A DNA stretch of 64,000 bases, taken from JANJTY01 sp038257155 (GTDB lineage: Bacteria > Pseudomonadota > Gammaproteobacteria > Xanthomonadales > Xanthomonadaceae). The stretch spans positions 1 through 64,000 of the forward strand of contig JBBSJP010000002.1 of assembly GCA_038257155.1 (NCBI GenBank), read 5' to 3'. Both the position numbers and the translations under genes were made by a program. The notes below the pieces were generated by a model. It did not search any database, was not told the origin of the DNA, and saw only the letters and a program-made list of their open reading frames with translations. This document shows positions 18,321-26,631 of this stretch, in pieces. Numbering within the stretch: position 1 is the first letter of the stretch; every line of letters starts with the position of its first letter.

Positions 18321-19039
18321 TGCTTCCTCCCGAAACTGTAGGGGCACCGCCATCCGTCCTCCACTTCGCGGCCACTGTACTGGCGGGCCTCACTTGCTTC
18401 GCCAAACTCGGCCAGGTTGGGATTCACGCTTCCTTGCAGTTCGGTATCACGTGAGCGAGTGGCGGCTTGCATCTTCTCGAAGCGACCGTCCTCCTTCAGC
18501 TTTTCGAACTGGCGATGGGAATTGAACACCATCACGGGATGGCTGAACCGCCTGGCGATTCGCGACGCGAATGGATGCAGGCCAATCAGAAAGAATGGAT
18601 GTCCCGCCATGCTCAGGCTGAATCGAGGACTTGCCGTGTTGTTGCTGACGTCATCGGCCGGACAATTGCCCGCGAGTACATCCAGCTTGTGCATGCGCCA
18701 CAACTGCGACCACAGCGAGGACTCGAAGCGAAGCTCGTCCATGTTGAACGGCCCGCGGAAAATGGCGGCATAGGAGTGCACGGTGTTGGTGTCGCTCGCG
18801 CTGTCCTCGATCCTGGCAACGAACCGGGATATTCCGTCCACCAGCGGCTGATCATTGTGCGGGTCGCCCAGCGATCTGAATTCATGCGTTTCGATCGTAC
18901 CCCGAGCCAAGGCTGACTTGGCGCCTACGCAGGGATAGGTAGCTCCACCGAGGAACTCCAGAAACCGCTCGCACACATCTGGCACGGGCACGAGGTTTCT
19001 CTCCGCAACCGCACATTCCTCACCTCGTATCATCAACAT
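18317..19039 (-). CDS. YqcI/YcgG (GntA-like) family protein
   Basis: The 240-residue product matches the YqcI/YcgG family along its length: TYPCVGAKSAL near the N-terminus, HPFFLIGLHPFASRIARRF, FNSHRQFEKLKEDGRFEKM, and the end SEARQYSGREVEDGWRCPY. One family member is GntA, the heme-dependent N-hydroxylase of a guanidino group in guanitoxin biosynthesis; Cys and His in these motifs may hold heme here too. The start at 19039 follows GGAAGG. Coupling to a DUF1989 protein suggests oxidation followed by processing of a guanidine- or urea-like compound; this is inference. Confidence 0.85.
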   Translation of the reverse strand: MLMIRGEECAVAERNLVPVPDVCERFLEFLGGATYPCVGAKSALARGTIETHEFRSLGDPHNDQPLVDGISRFVARIEDSASDTNTVHSYAAIFRGPFNMDELRFESSLWSQLWRMHKLDVLAGNCPADDVSNNTASPRFSLSMAGHPFFLIGLHPFASRIARRFSHPVMVFNSHRQFEKLKEDGRFEKMQAATRSRDTELQGSVNPNLAEFGEASEARQYSGREVEDGWRCPYSFGRKQ

Positions 19040-19288
19040 GTCCTTCCTTTGCAAATTGCCGGCAGCGACGGGCGCTGGTCACACGGTCATCCCACTCGGG
19101 TCGGTTGTCGCTCTGGGCCGGGTTCATCGCACGTCAAGCGCTGGTGTCGCGCCAAACCTGGAGTCACACACCGTGGCCCAATACTGAGGGATGGCATGTG
19201 CCTGGTATGTGCGTTCTCCCGCTTGCCCTGCCCTTCGAGATGGCGCTGATGCATCCTCGGTTTCACGGAAGCGCTGCTGGGATCTACA

Positions 19289-19323
19289 TTTCAATAATTC
19301 CACAAATGTCGTATCTTTAGCCC
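19289..19323 (+). promoter_or_regulatory. Probable leaderless promoter/operator of arsR-acr3-arsC
   Basis: TTTCAA (19289-19294) and TATCTT (19312-19317) are separated by 17 bp, and the arsR ATG follows only 6 nt after the -10. No Shine-Dalgarno is visible, so the message may be leaderless. The AT-rich stretch AATAATTCCACAAAT between the elements is a likely ArsR site. Confidence 0.45.
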
Positions 19324-19710
19324 ATGGACAAGGACTTGGCCACCACGATCTTCGAAGCGCTGGCGTCAGGCGTGCGACTCGATGCTTATCGTCTGCTCGT
19401 AAAGCACGGCACTGACGGCCTGGTCGCTGGCGAGATTGCTACGACACTCGACATCCCTCCGAGCAACCTGTCTTTCCACCTCAAGGCGCTGACCCAGTCC
19501 GGAATGATCGGCGTAACCCAGGAAGGCCGCTACCAACGCTACAAAGCCAACCTGCCAATGATGATGCAACTGATCGCATACCTGACCGAGGAGTGCTGCG
19601 CCGGCAAGCCGGAGCAATGCGCGGGTCTGCGTGCGGCCGCCCCCTGCAGCGACGCCTTGCGTCCTCTGATTTCCACACCGCGCGCCAAGTCCAGGGGCAA
19701 AGCCCCATGA
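19324..19710 (+). CDS. arsR: ArsR-family arsenic-responsive repressor
   Basis: This winged-helix repressor of 128 residues reads LASGVRLDAYRLL, then IPPSNLSFHLKALTQSGMI as the recognition helix. The sensor cysteines are C-terminal (C91, C92, C99 in ECCAGKPEQC), like the three-cysteine As(III) site of Acidithiobacillus ArsR, not the E. coli helix-3 site. It overlaps the acr3 start by 4 bp. It should release DNA on binding As(III) or Sb(III). Confidence 0.9.
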   Translation: MDKDLATTIFEALASGVRLDAYRLLVKHGTDGLVAGEIATTLDIPPSNLSFHLKALTQSGMIGVTQEGRYQRYKANLPMMMQLIAYLTEECCAGKPEQCAGLRAAAPCSDALRPLISTPRAKSRGKAP

Positions 19711-20844
19711 CACGCGACACAGCACTGGGAACTGGCGCTGGCACGAATTCGCCGATCGGCTTTTTTGAGCGCTACCTGAGCTTGTGGGTGGCGCTGTGCA
19801 TCGCAGCGGGAGTCGGCTTGGGCAAGCTGATGCCGGGCCTGTTCCAGACCATGGCCGGATTCGAGTATGGCTCGGTCAACTTCATCGTGGCCACGCTGAT
19901 CTGGCTGATGGTCTATCCGATGATGGTGGCGGTCGATTTCTCCAGCCTGAAGCGCATCCACGAGCGCCCCAAGGGCCTGATCATCACTCTGGCTGGTCAA
20001 GCCCTTCACCATGGCCGGCCTGGGCGTTCTGTTCTTCCACTACTTCTTCATCGACCTGATCAATCCGGCAGACGCTGGCCAATACATCGCCGGCCTCATC
20101 CTGCTGGGTGCCGCGCCCTGCACCGCCATGGTGTTTGTCTGGTCGCAACTGACCCGCGGCGACGCCACGTACACGCTTGCACAGGTGGCGCTCAACGATG
20201 TGATCATGATCTTCGCCTTTGCCCCGCTGGTGGCCTTGCTGCTCGGCGTTACCGACATCGAGGTGCCCTGGGAGACCCTGATCCTCTCCGTCGGGCTGTA
20301 TGTGCTGATCCCGTTGATCGCCGGGGTGCTCACCCGCATGCATCTGAGTCGTGCCGCGGACAACCCTGCTCAGGCCGAACTGGCGGTTTCGCACTTCACC
20401 GCGCGAATAAAACCGCTATCGATTCTTGGCCTGCTGGGCACGGCGGTGCTGCTGTTTGGCTTCCAGGGCGGGATCATCCTGGACAAGCCCTTGCTGATCG
20501 CATTGATTGCCGTGCCTTTGCTGATCCAGTCCTACGGCATCTTTGCCCTCGCCTACGCTGCGGCGAAGCTCTGGAAGGTACCGTTCAACGTGGCGGCGCC
20601 TTGCGCGTTGATTGGTACCTCCAACTTCTTTGAACTGGCGGTCGCCGTGGCGATCGGCTTGTTCGGTCTCGACTCGGGTGCAGCGCTGGTCACGGTGGTT
20701 GGCGTGTTGGTTGAAGTACCGGTGATGCTGTCGCTGGTGACATTTGCCAATCGAACCCGGGGCTGGTTCCCCGCCGCCGCCGCATCCCGGTCGACGAGCT
20801 GTCCGCCGGGTTCAGGCCCCGCCCGACCTGAGAGCGATAGCTAG
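19707..20844 (+). pseudogene. acr3: ACR3 arsenite exporter, frameshifted
   Basis: The first 95 residues (starting at the ATGA overlap with arsR) read as ACR3 up to PKGLIITL, then run into nonsense. From 19993 the next frame continues exactly as ACR3: LVKPFTMAGLGVLFFHYFF, the conserved Cys loop GAAPCTAMVFVWSQL, and the rest to 20844. Family members usually have about four residues (VVNW-like) at the break, so an 11-bp deletion is inferred. The sequence CTGG-CTGG at 19989-19996 fits slippage between short repeats. An internal ATG at 20011 could yield only a truncated carrier. Assembly error is the alternative. Confidence 0.85.
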
Positions 20845-20927
20845 GTCCGCGCCGGGTTGCAGCCGGACTCGGCTGCTTACCAACTCTTTGATTGATCTGA
20901 TTTCATCCCTCATCCGGAGAAGCAACT

Positions 20928-21347
20928 ATGCCCCGAATTCTCTTCCTGTGCGTTGCAAACTCTGCCCGTAGCCAGATGGCGGAGGGTCTTGCACGCGTTC
21001 ATTTTGGCGCGCGGGCCGAGGTGCTGAGCGCCGGCTCCATGCCCAGGACGATCAACCCTTATGCCATCGCCAGCATGGCTGAACTGGGCATCGATATCAG
21101 TGGGCAATACAGCAAGTCCGTGGATAGCATCGACCCCGACGCGATCGACATGGTCATCACGCTGTGTGCGGAAGAGATTTGCCCCATTCTGCCGGGCCAG
21201 GTCAAACGCTTGCACTGGCCCATCGCTGACCCGGCCTCCGGCGTGGGTGATCCTGACGCGGAGGAGATCCGAACCCGCTTTCGCGCCGCTCGCGATGAGA
21301 TCAAGTCACGACTTGAAGACCTGGACAAGGTGCTGAACCTGGCTTAG
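20928..21347 (+). CDS. arsC: Arsenate reductase, low-molecular-weight phosphatase type
   Basis: This 139-residue enzyme reduces arsenate to arsenite. The P-loop is C8-VANSA-R14 (CX5R), followed by SQMAEG. Two later cysteines, C80 and C85 in TLCAEEIC, occupy the place of the relay pair of thioredoxin-coupled ArsC, although their spacing differs slightly from the Staphylococcus enzyme. GGAG precedes the ATG. It follows the broken acr3, so arsenite made here would lack its usual exporter unless acr3 is rescued. It ends 11 bp from the convergent arsJ. Confidence 0.92.
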   Translation: MPRILFLCVANSARSQMAEGLARVHFGARAEVLSAGSMPRTINPYAIASMAELGIDISGQYSKSVDSIDPDAIDMVITLCAEEICPILPGQVKRLHWPIADPASGVGDPDAEEIRTRFRAARDEIKSRLEDLDKVLNLA

Positions 21348-21358
21348 CTCAGCGGGTC

Positions 21359-22576
21359 TCAGATTCTGGTGATTACGGCGTGTCTGGGCAACGAAAGCGA
21401 CACAGCCGCCGTGACCGCGATGAACAACGCACTGACGAGCAGGCACGCGGCGATGCCATGCGCCTGGAAGATCCAGCCCGACAACACGGTTCCGATCAGT
21501 CTCCCCATGGCATTGGCCATGTAGTAGAAGCCGACATCGAGCGACACGCCCTCCTCCGCCGCGTAGCTGACGATCAGGAAACTGTGCAACGAAGAGTTGA
21601 TCGCAAACAGCACGCCGAAGGCGGTAAGGCCCGTCAGCAGCACGGTCTGCGGTGGCCACTGATGGACCAGTCCCCAGGCCATGACTGCCGGCACAACGGC
21701 GAGCACGGCCGCCCATGCGAACGCGGCGCGTCCATCGGGTACGGCACCGGAGCGTGAGCGAGTCAGCAGCGGTGCGATCGACTGGACAACACCATAGCCG
21801 ATCACCCAGGCGGCGAGGAAAGACCCGATTTGCCAATGTGTCCAGCCGAGTGAAGCAGCCAGGAACACCGGCAGCGCGACGACGAACCAGACATCACGCG
21901 CGCCAAACAGGAACATCCGCGCCGCAGAAAGTCGGTTGACTGCCGGGCTTTTCGACAGGATGTCGCGGAACTTCGGCTTGGCCTTGGTCTTGCCGAGATC
22001 GGTTTGCAGCAACACCAGGCTTATCAGCCACACCATCAACAGGCCGCCGGCCATCACCGCGACGCCGAGGCGAAATCCCAGCGTGCTGAGCAAGGCGCCA
22101 CCGAGAAAGAAGCCGACACCCTTCAGTGCGTTCTTGGAGCCAGTCAGTGCTGCCACCCAACGAAACAGCGAGCCCTGCTGATCGGCGGGCACCAGCAGCT
22201 TGATGCCGCTCTTGGCGCTCATCTTGTTGAGGTCCTTGGCGATGCCAGACAGCGCCTGCGCCGCCATCACCCACGGCACGATCAGCAGTTCGGACGGCAC
22301 CAACAACATCGACAGGGCCACGACCTGCAGCACCAGGCAGATGTTCATTGTCCGGTTGAGGCCGATCCGCGCACCCAGCCAGCCGCCGACCAGGTTGGTG
22401 ATGACGCCAAAAACTTCGTAGAACAGGAACAGCAGTGCGACCTGCAACGGGCTGTAGCCGAGCGAATGGAAATGCAGCACCACGAGCATCCGCAGTGCAC
22501 CATCGGTCAGGGTGAACGCCCAGTAATTCCCGGTGATGATCAGGTATTGGCGGACGGGCTGCGCCAGCCGCGTCAT
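21359..22576 (-). CDS. arsJ: ArsJ, 1-arseno-3-phosphoglycerate efflux permease (MFS)
   Basis: This 405-residue protein has twelve hydrophobic segments of the major facilitator type. The start YLIITGNYWAFTLTDGALRMLVVLHFH and the segment GIAKDLNKMSAKSGIKLLVP are hallmark ArsJ sequences. ArsJ exports the unstable compound formed when GAPDH uses arsenate instead of phosphate, which then breaks down outside the cell. The dedicated GAPDH gene lies 1 bp upstream on the same strand, confirming the assignment. The gene converges on arsC. Confidence 0.93.
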   Translation of the reverse strand: MTRLAQPVRQYLIITGNYWAFTLTDGALRMLVVLHFHSLGYSPLQVALLFLFYEVFGVITNLVGGWLGARIGLNRTMNICLVLQVVALSMLLVPSELLIVPWVMAAQALSGIAKDLNKMSAKSGIKLLVPADQQGSLFRWVAALTGSKNALKGVGFFLGGALLSTLGFRLGVAVMAGGLLMVWLISLVLLQTDLGKTKAKPKFRDILSKSPAVNRLSAARMFLFGARDVWFVVALPVFLAASLGWTHWQIGSFLAAWVIGYGVVQSIAPLLTRSRSGAVPDGRAAFAWAAVLAVVPAVMAWGLVHQWPPQTVLLTGLTAFGVLFAINSSLHSFLIVSYAAEEGVSLDVGFYYMANAMGRLIGTVLSGWIFQAHGIAACLLVSALFIAVTAAVSLSLPRHAVITRI

Positions 22577-22577
22577 G

Positions 22578-23582
22578 TCAGGTGGCCTCGCCTACGAACT
22601 GCACGAGTTCTGCGGTGCGGTTCGAGTAGCCCCACTCGTTGTCATACCAGGCGTAGATCTTCACCTGGGTCTCGTTGATCACCAGGGTGGACAGTGCATC
22701 GATGATGCTCGAGCGCGGGTCGGAGCGGTAGTCGATCGATACCAGTGGTCGTTCCTCGTAGCCAAGGATTCCCCGCAGTTCGCCTTCAGCGGCAGTCCTC
22801 AGCAGTGCGTTGACTTCCGCCACGCTCGTAGGCCGCAGTACCTCAAACACACAATCGGTCAGCGAGGCGTTGGTCAGCGGTACGCGCACCGCATGGCCGT
22901 CAAGTCGACTACGCAGTTCGGGAAAGATTTCCGCGATGGCTGTTGCCGAACCGGTTGAGGTCGGGATCAGGCTGCTGCCGCAGGAACGCGCGCGACGCAG
23001 ATCCTTGTGTGGCGCGTCGATGATCACCTGCGTGTTGGTCAGGCTGTGCAGCGTGGTCAGCGAACCGTGCCGGATGCCGATCCCTTCGTGGATGACCTTG
23101 ACCACCGGGGCCAGACAGTTGGTGGTGCACGACGCTGCCGAAACGATGCGGTGCCGGGCTGGATCGAAGCGCTGGTGATTGACACCCATGACGATGTCGA
23201 GCGCCTCCTTCGACTTGACCGGCGCAGTAACCACGACGCGTCTGACGCCCTGCTCCAGATACGGCTGCAGTACGTCGGGTTTGCGAAACTTGCCGGAGGC
23301 TTCGATCACGACATCGCAGCCGGACCAGTCGGTCTGCGCGAGTTCGCGGTGATGGCTCAGCGCAATCCGCTTGCCATCGATCAGCAGTGCGTCGCCGTCG
23401 GCCTTTGCAATACGATCCCAGCGTCCGTGCACCGAATCGAAGTTGAGCAGATGGGCGTGGGTTTCGGCATCCCCTGCGGGATCGTTGATGTGTGCGAACT
23501 CGAATGCGGGATTGTTCCAGCCTGCCTTCAGGGTCAACTTGCCCATGCGGCCGAAGCCGTTGATGCCTATGCGGATGCTCAT
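22578..23582 (-). CDS. Glyceraldehyde-3-phosphate dehydrogenase of the ars operon
   Basis: This 334-residue GAPDH has the Rossmann start MSIRIGINGFGRMGKL, the catalytic SAASCTTNC (C152) and YDNEWGYSNRTAEL near the end. Its place between an arsR and arsJ identifies it as the dedicated enzyme that makes 1-arseno-3-phosphoglycerate from arsenate and glyceraldehyde 3-phosphate. The start is the ATG 61 nt after the upstream arsR stop. Confidence 0.93.
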   Translation of the reverse strand: MSIRIGINGFGRMGKLTLKAGWNNPAFEFAHINDPAGDAETHAHLLNFDSVHGRWDRIAKADGDALLIDGKRIALSHHRELAQTDWSGCDVVIEASGKFRKPDVLQPYLEQGVRRVVVTAPVKSKEALDIVMGVNHQRFDPARHRIVSAASCTTNCLAPVVKVIHEGIGIRHGSLTTLHSLTNTQVIIDAPHKDLRRARSCGSSLIPTSTGSATAIAEIFPELRSRLDGHAVRVPLTNASLTDCVFEVLRPTSVAEVNALLRTAAEGELRGILGYEERPLVSIDYRSDPRSSIIDALSTLVINETQVKIYAWYDNEWGYSNRTAELVQFVGEAT

Positions 23583-23643
23583 TGCGGGTTCTCGGCCAGT
23601 AGAATCTGTAATGGGTGTTGCTGCGCCGCGTGCCGGGCTTGCA

Positions 23644-24000
23644 TCATCGGCCAGCCTGCTTGGCTTTCGACCTGGCCGGCGAGCAGGCCGGAGCACACTT
23701 GCTCATGTCTCCGCCGCAGCAGTTGTCGGTCAGGTAGCCCAACAGCTGCTGCATCTGCTCGATGTTGGCGCGATAGCGGATGGTGCGGCCATGCGGCTCG
23801 ATCGAAACCAGGCCGGCGTGCAGCAGCGCCTTCAGGTGAAAGGAAAGGGTGTTGGCAGGGATGTCGAGCTGCGCCGCGATTTCGCTGGGCAAGGCGCCAT
23901 CCGGCGCTGCGGTAACCAGCAAGCGAAACACCGCCAGGCGCGATGTCTGCGCCAGCGCCGCCAGCGCGGTGACAGCTGAGTGTTCGTCAATCCGGCTCAT
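23644..24000 (-). CDS. arsR: ArsR-family repressor of the GAPDH-arsJ operon
   Basis: This 118-residue paralogue of the arsR at 19324 has the same recognition helix pattern (IPANTLSFHLKALLHAGLV) and the same type of C-terminal sensor (NCCGGDMSKC). The start at 24000 (MSRIDEHS) is preferred over an upstream GTG. It is the first gene of the arsJ operon. Two related repressors over two facing operons could cross-regulate. Confidence 0.88.
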   Translation of the reverse strand: MSRIDEHSAVTALAALAQTSRLAVFRLLVTAAPDGALPSEIAAQLDIPANTLSFHLKALLHAGLVSIEPHGRTIRYRANIEQMQQLLGYLTDNCCGGDMSKCAPACSPARSKAKQAGR

Positions 24001-24164
24001 TGTGGTTTCCGACGATCCATTCGAGGTGGGGCCAAGTTCAAGGCGACTCACCGTGGACAGCGATCTTGCTGTGAAGTGCCGGTCGAGTCGATTGCATGGC
24101 TTTGAACAGCACCCGGACGGACACCGCGGGCGTGGTCAGTCAGGGCCGTGTCGGCCGTCATGAC

Positions 24165-24186
24165 GAATTCTATCATTCTAGAATTA
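24165..24186 (-). promoter_or_regulatory. AT-rich palindromic region, possible ArsR operator
   Basis: ATTCTAGAAT (24175-24184) is a perfect palindrome inside GAATTCTATCATTCTAGAAT. On the minus strand it contains TAGAAT twice as a possible -10. It stands out in a GC-rich background, but lies about 165 bp before the arsR start, so the assignment is tentative. Confidence 0.4.
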
Positions 24187-24279
24187 TGGAACGGAAGCCC
24201 ATCGAACCCGTCGAGCCCGGTCTGTTCGGTTGCAGACTTAGTCGGTGCGCGATTCATGCTCTTCTTTGACAGGAATTGT

Positions 24280-24295
24280 TGGCGCTCTCCTTGCT
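24280..24295 (+). promoter_or_regulatory. Sigma-54 promoter (SemiSWEET-like gene)
   Basis: TGGCGC-N5-TTGCT, with the GG and GC at correct 12-bp spacing. It lies 93 bp before the TTG start at 24387. Confidence 0.65.
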
Positions 24296-24386
24296 TTGAT
24301 CCTGTCAAGCGTGGCGTAACACGGCAGGGACGAAGTGCGGATCGGGGCACGCCGGCAGAGCAACGCCGTCAAACCAGGAGCAAGAA

Positions 24387-24650
24387 TTGCAAGAAATCAT
24401 CGGATGGACTGCTTCGCTGGTGCTTCTTGCGACGCTGATCCGCCAGATCGTGAAGCAGGCGCAAAGCGACGAGAACGCGGAAGGCGTTTCGCGCTGGCTC
24501 TTTCTTGGACAGGCCACCGCATCGGCGTTGTTCGTGGTCTATTCGATCCTGCTGGACAACTGGGTGTTCATCGTGACCAACGGCTGCATCCTGGTCACCG
24601 CTTTGCTCGGACAGTGGATCACCCATCGCAAGACTCGATCAAGTCACTGA
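24387..24650 (+). CDS. SemiSWEET/PQ-loop-like small membrane protein
   Basis: This 87-residue protein has three membrane helices: IIGWTASLVLLATLIRQI, GVSRWLFLGQATASALFVVYSI and NWVFIVTNGCILVTALLGQW. That layout, with W/Q residues in the helices, is typical of SemiSWEET half-transporters, which dimerise to move sugars. The start is TTG, supported by AGGAG 8 nt upstream. A sigma-54 promoter lies upstream. A trehalose- or sugar-related role is only suggested by the trehalose genes nearby. Confidence 0.7.
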   Translation: MQEIIGWTASLVLLATLIRQIVKQAQSDENAEGVSRWLFLGQATASALFVVYSILLDNWVFIVTNGCILVTALLGQWITHRKTRSSH

Positions 24651-24702
24651 CTGCGAAGTGCATGCATTTGCTTCGCCCTCAGCAGCGCTGGCATTTTTCA
24701 CT

Positions 24703-24718
24703 TGGCACAAGGCTTGCA
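24703..24718 (+). promoter_or_regulatory. Sigma-54 promoter (ferritin-like gene)
   Basis: TGGCAC-AAGGC-TTGCA matches the sigma-54 consensus at every core position, 40 bp before the ATG at 24757. Confidence 0.85.
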
Positions 24719-24756
24719 GTTCCCCTCGCCACCTACCCAGCAACGGAGCAAGAAAA

Positions 24757-25365
24757 ATGGCCAAGAAATCCCCCATCGAAGCAACACTCGAAGATCTGCT
24801 GTATCAGGCGCTGGAGACCGAGCAAGGCGGCATCACGGTTTACGAGACGGCGATCGAATGCGCAGTCAACGAAGATCTGCGCGAGGAGTGGCAGAACTAC
24901 CTCGAAGAGACCCGTCGCCATGAGCAGGTGCTGCTTGGCGTGCTGAAGTCTTTTGGGCTGGATCCGCTGGCTCGTCCGCCCAGCCGCGACATCGTGGCTG
25001 CGATCGGAGAGGCACTCGTCGCTTCAATGAGGGCGGCCTTGGTCAAGCTGACTCCGGAGCAGGCCGAGATTGTCGCCTGCGAAGCGGTGGTACTCGCCGA
25101 AACGAAGGATCACACGAACTGGGAACTGCTTTCCCATGTCGTAAAAAAGGGTCGCCACGAACACTTGAATGCGCTCAGGGACGCGGTCGAAGCGGTTGAG
25201 GAAGAAGAGGACCATCACCTGTTCCACACCAAGGGATGGTGCCGCGAGTCGTGGATCCAGGCGCTCGGCTTTCCTGCCGTGCTTCCGCCTCCGGAGGAAA
25301 TCAGGAACGTCGAGACCGCAATCGGAGCATCGCGGGCAGAACAGGCTCGCGACGACATGTTGTGA
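24757..25365 (+). CDS. Ferritin-like four-helix protein
   Basis: The 202-residue product is highly helical and acidic. Paired carboxylate/His signatures (LETEQGGITVYETAIE, EETRRHEQVLL; later CEAVVLAETKDHTNWELLSHV, KGRHEHL) have the spacing of ferritin-like diiron bundles. A cysteine and tryptophan occur near the C-terminus (GWCRESW). There is no signal peptide. GGAGC precedes the ATG, and a consensus sigma-54 promoter lies upstream. A role in iron or peroxide stress is inferred from the fold. Confidence 0.65.
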   Translation: MAKKSPIEATLEDLLYQALETEQGGITVYETAIECAVNEDLREEWQNYLEETRRHEQVLLGVLKSFGLDPLARPPSRDIVAAIGEALVASMRAALVKLTPEQAEIVACEAVVLAETKDHTNWELLSHVVKKGRHEHLNALRDAVEAVEEEEDHHLFHTKGWCRESWIQALGFPAVLPPPEEIRNVETAIGASRAEQARDDML

Positions 25366-25638
25366 TGTCCGCAGAACTGGCAAGCCAGGCCTGAACTGGA
25401 GTCTCTTGCGTTGCCCTCAAGACATGCGCGTCCGAGCCAGATGAACTCCCCCCGTTGGCGCTCCGTCATGCTTCTTGAGCCAGCGCGACCACCAGTAGGC
25501 TTGAAACACCAGATTCACGGACATTGGCGGCGGCGTCCGGGCCCTTTGCTTCCGAGCAAGTGCGGCCCGGACGCCTGTCGCACGGCAGGCTTGTCGGGTG
25601 AAGTCACCTGCTTCAGGTCGCGCCGCTCGATGTCTTGA

Positions 25639-26235
25639 TCAAAGCAAGCGTGCCACGAGCGTGACCAAAGCCGTTGCAGCGAGCACCAGGGCCAGCACCG
25701 CGGCGCTCGCGGTGCCAACCATGAACAGCGGATTCGCGATGGCTATGGCCCGGCCAGTGGCGGCAAGCAGGTCTGCGGCTTCTCCGGGGGCCTTGCGCAA
25801 CTGCCGAAGTGCGCGTCCCAGGCGCCACAATTCGCGCGGTTTTACCCGTCCCTGCCCGCTGCGTACGGCAGCGTAACCGGCGGCCGCGTCGGTGACTGCC
25901 CGGTGACCGAAGCCGTAGACGGATTCGGCAAGCTCGACGATGCGCCGCGGCAGGCCGATGGCACGCCGCAACAACCAGTAGCTGAGGCCCAGCAAAGCCG
26001 CAGGCAGACACAGCGGCAGCAGGAACAGCACGAACCACAAAACGCCCACATCGATCAGTGTCGCGGACCAATAGGCCAGCCAGGTGGCGGCTGCCAGCGC
26101 TGCCACGGCCAGGACCCTCACCGGAACTGTCAGGCGAAGAGCGATCGATTCCGCTCCACCTGCAACGGCAAGTACGAGTTGAAGCACTTCCTGCTGGCGA
26201 ATGCGCAGGTCAATGTCGGCAGTTGTATCGGGCAT
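25639..26235 (-). CDS. Membrane protein of unknown family
   Basis: The 198-residue product has an N-terminal acidic stretch, two long hydrophobic segments near 40-62 and 66-90 (VGVLWFVLFLLPLCLPAALLGLSYWLL), a central basic amphipathic part and a C-terminal membrane helix (ASAAVLALVLAATALVTLVARLL). I do not recognise the family. No sigma-54 element was found in the roughly 100 bases upstream, unlike most neighbours. Confidence 0.65.
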   Translation of the reverse strand: MPDTTADIDLRIRQQEVLQLVLAVAGGAESIALRLTVPVRVLAVAALAAATWLAYWSATLIDVGVLWFVLFLLPLCLPAALLGLSYWLLRRAIGLPRRIVELAESVYGFGHRAVTDAAAGYAAVRSGQGRVKPRELWRLGRALRQLRKAPGEAADLLAATGRAIAIANPLFMVGTASAAVLALVLAATALVTLVARLL

Positions 26236-26631
26236 ATTGGTTCATTAGGCAGATTGGCCGGATTGGCGGCTGACCCAGGAAAGACAGAGTCAGGCCGGAT
26301 TCGGAAGCTGCGCATCCTGACGCAGTGAGCGGCCCGTGTGAAGGCAACTTCTGGCACTGTGAGCGGATCGGAAATCGTCGTGTTGCCGGGCCTTGCACCG
26401 CTGCTCATGATCCGGCACCTCGGTCGTCCGGCCTGTCCCACCCCATGCAGTGGCGCCCCAGACTCACCAAGTGGCAGGGGAACGAGGCTTCACCAGCAGC
26501 ACAACATCTTACCCGCGAGTGTAAATTTTTCGCGATTGGCCAATGCCACCTCGAGGCACGCCAGGCTTTTGCATGGGCTCGTCATCGTACTGAAGTCACG
26601 CCGCATGATTTCTGCGGCTCTGCAATCCTGG
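26236..26631. other. Intergenic region, no gene seen
   Basis: About 400 bases lie between the start of one minus-strand gene and the end of another. Open frames here look like chance frames in GC-rich DNA. No terminator or repeat was recognised. Confidence 0.4.
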
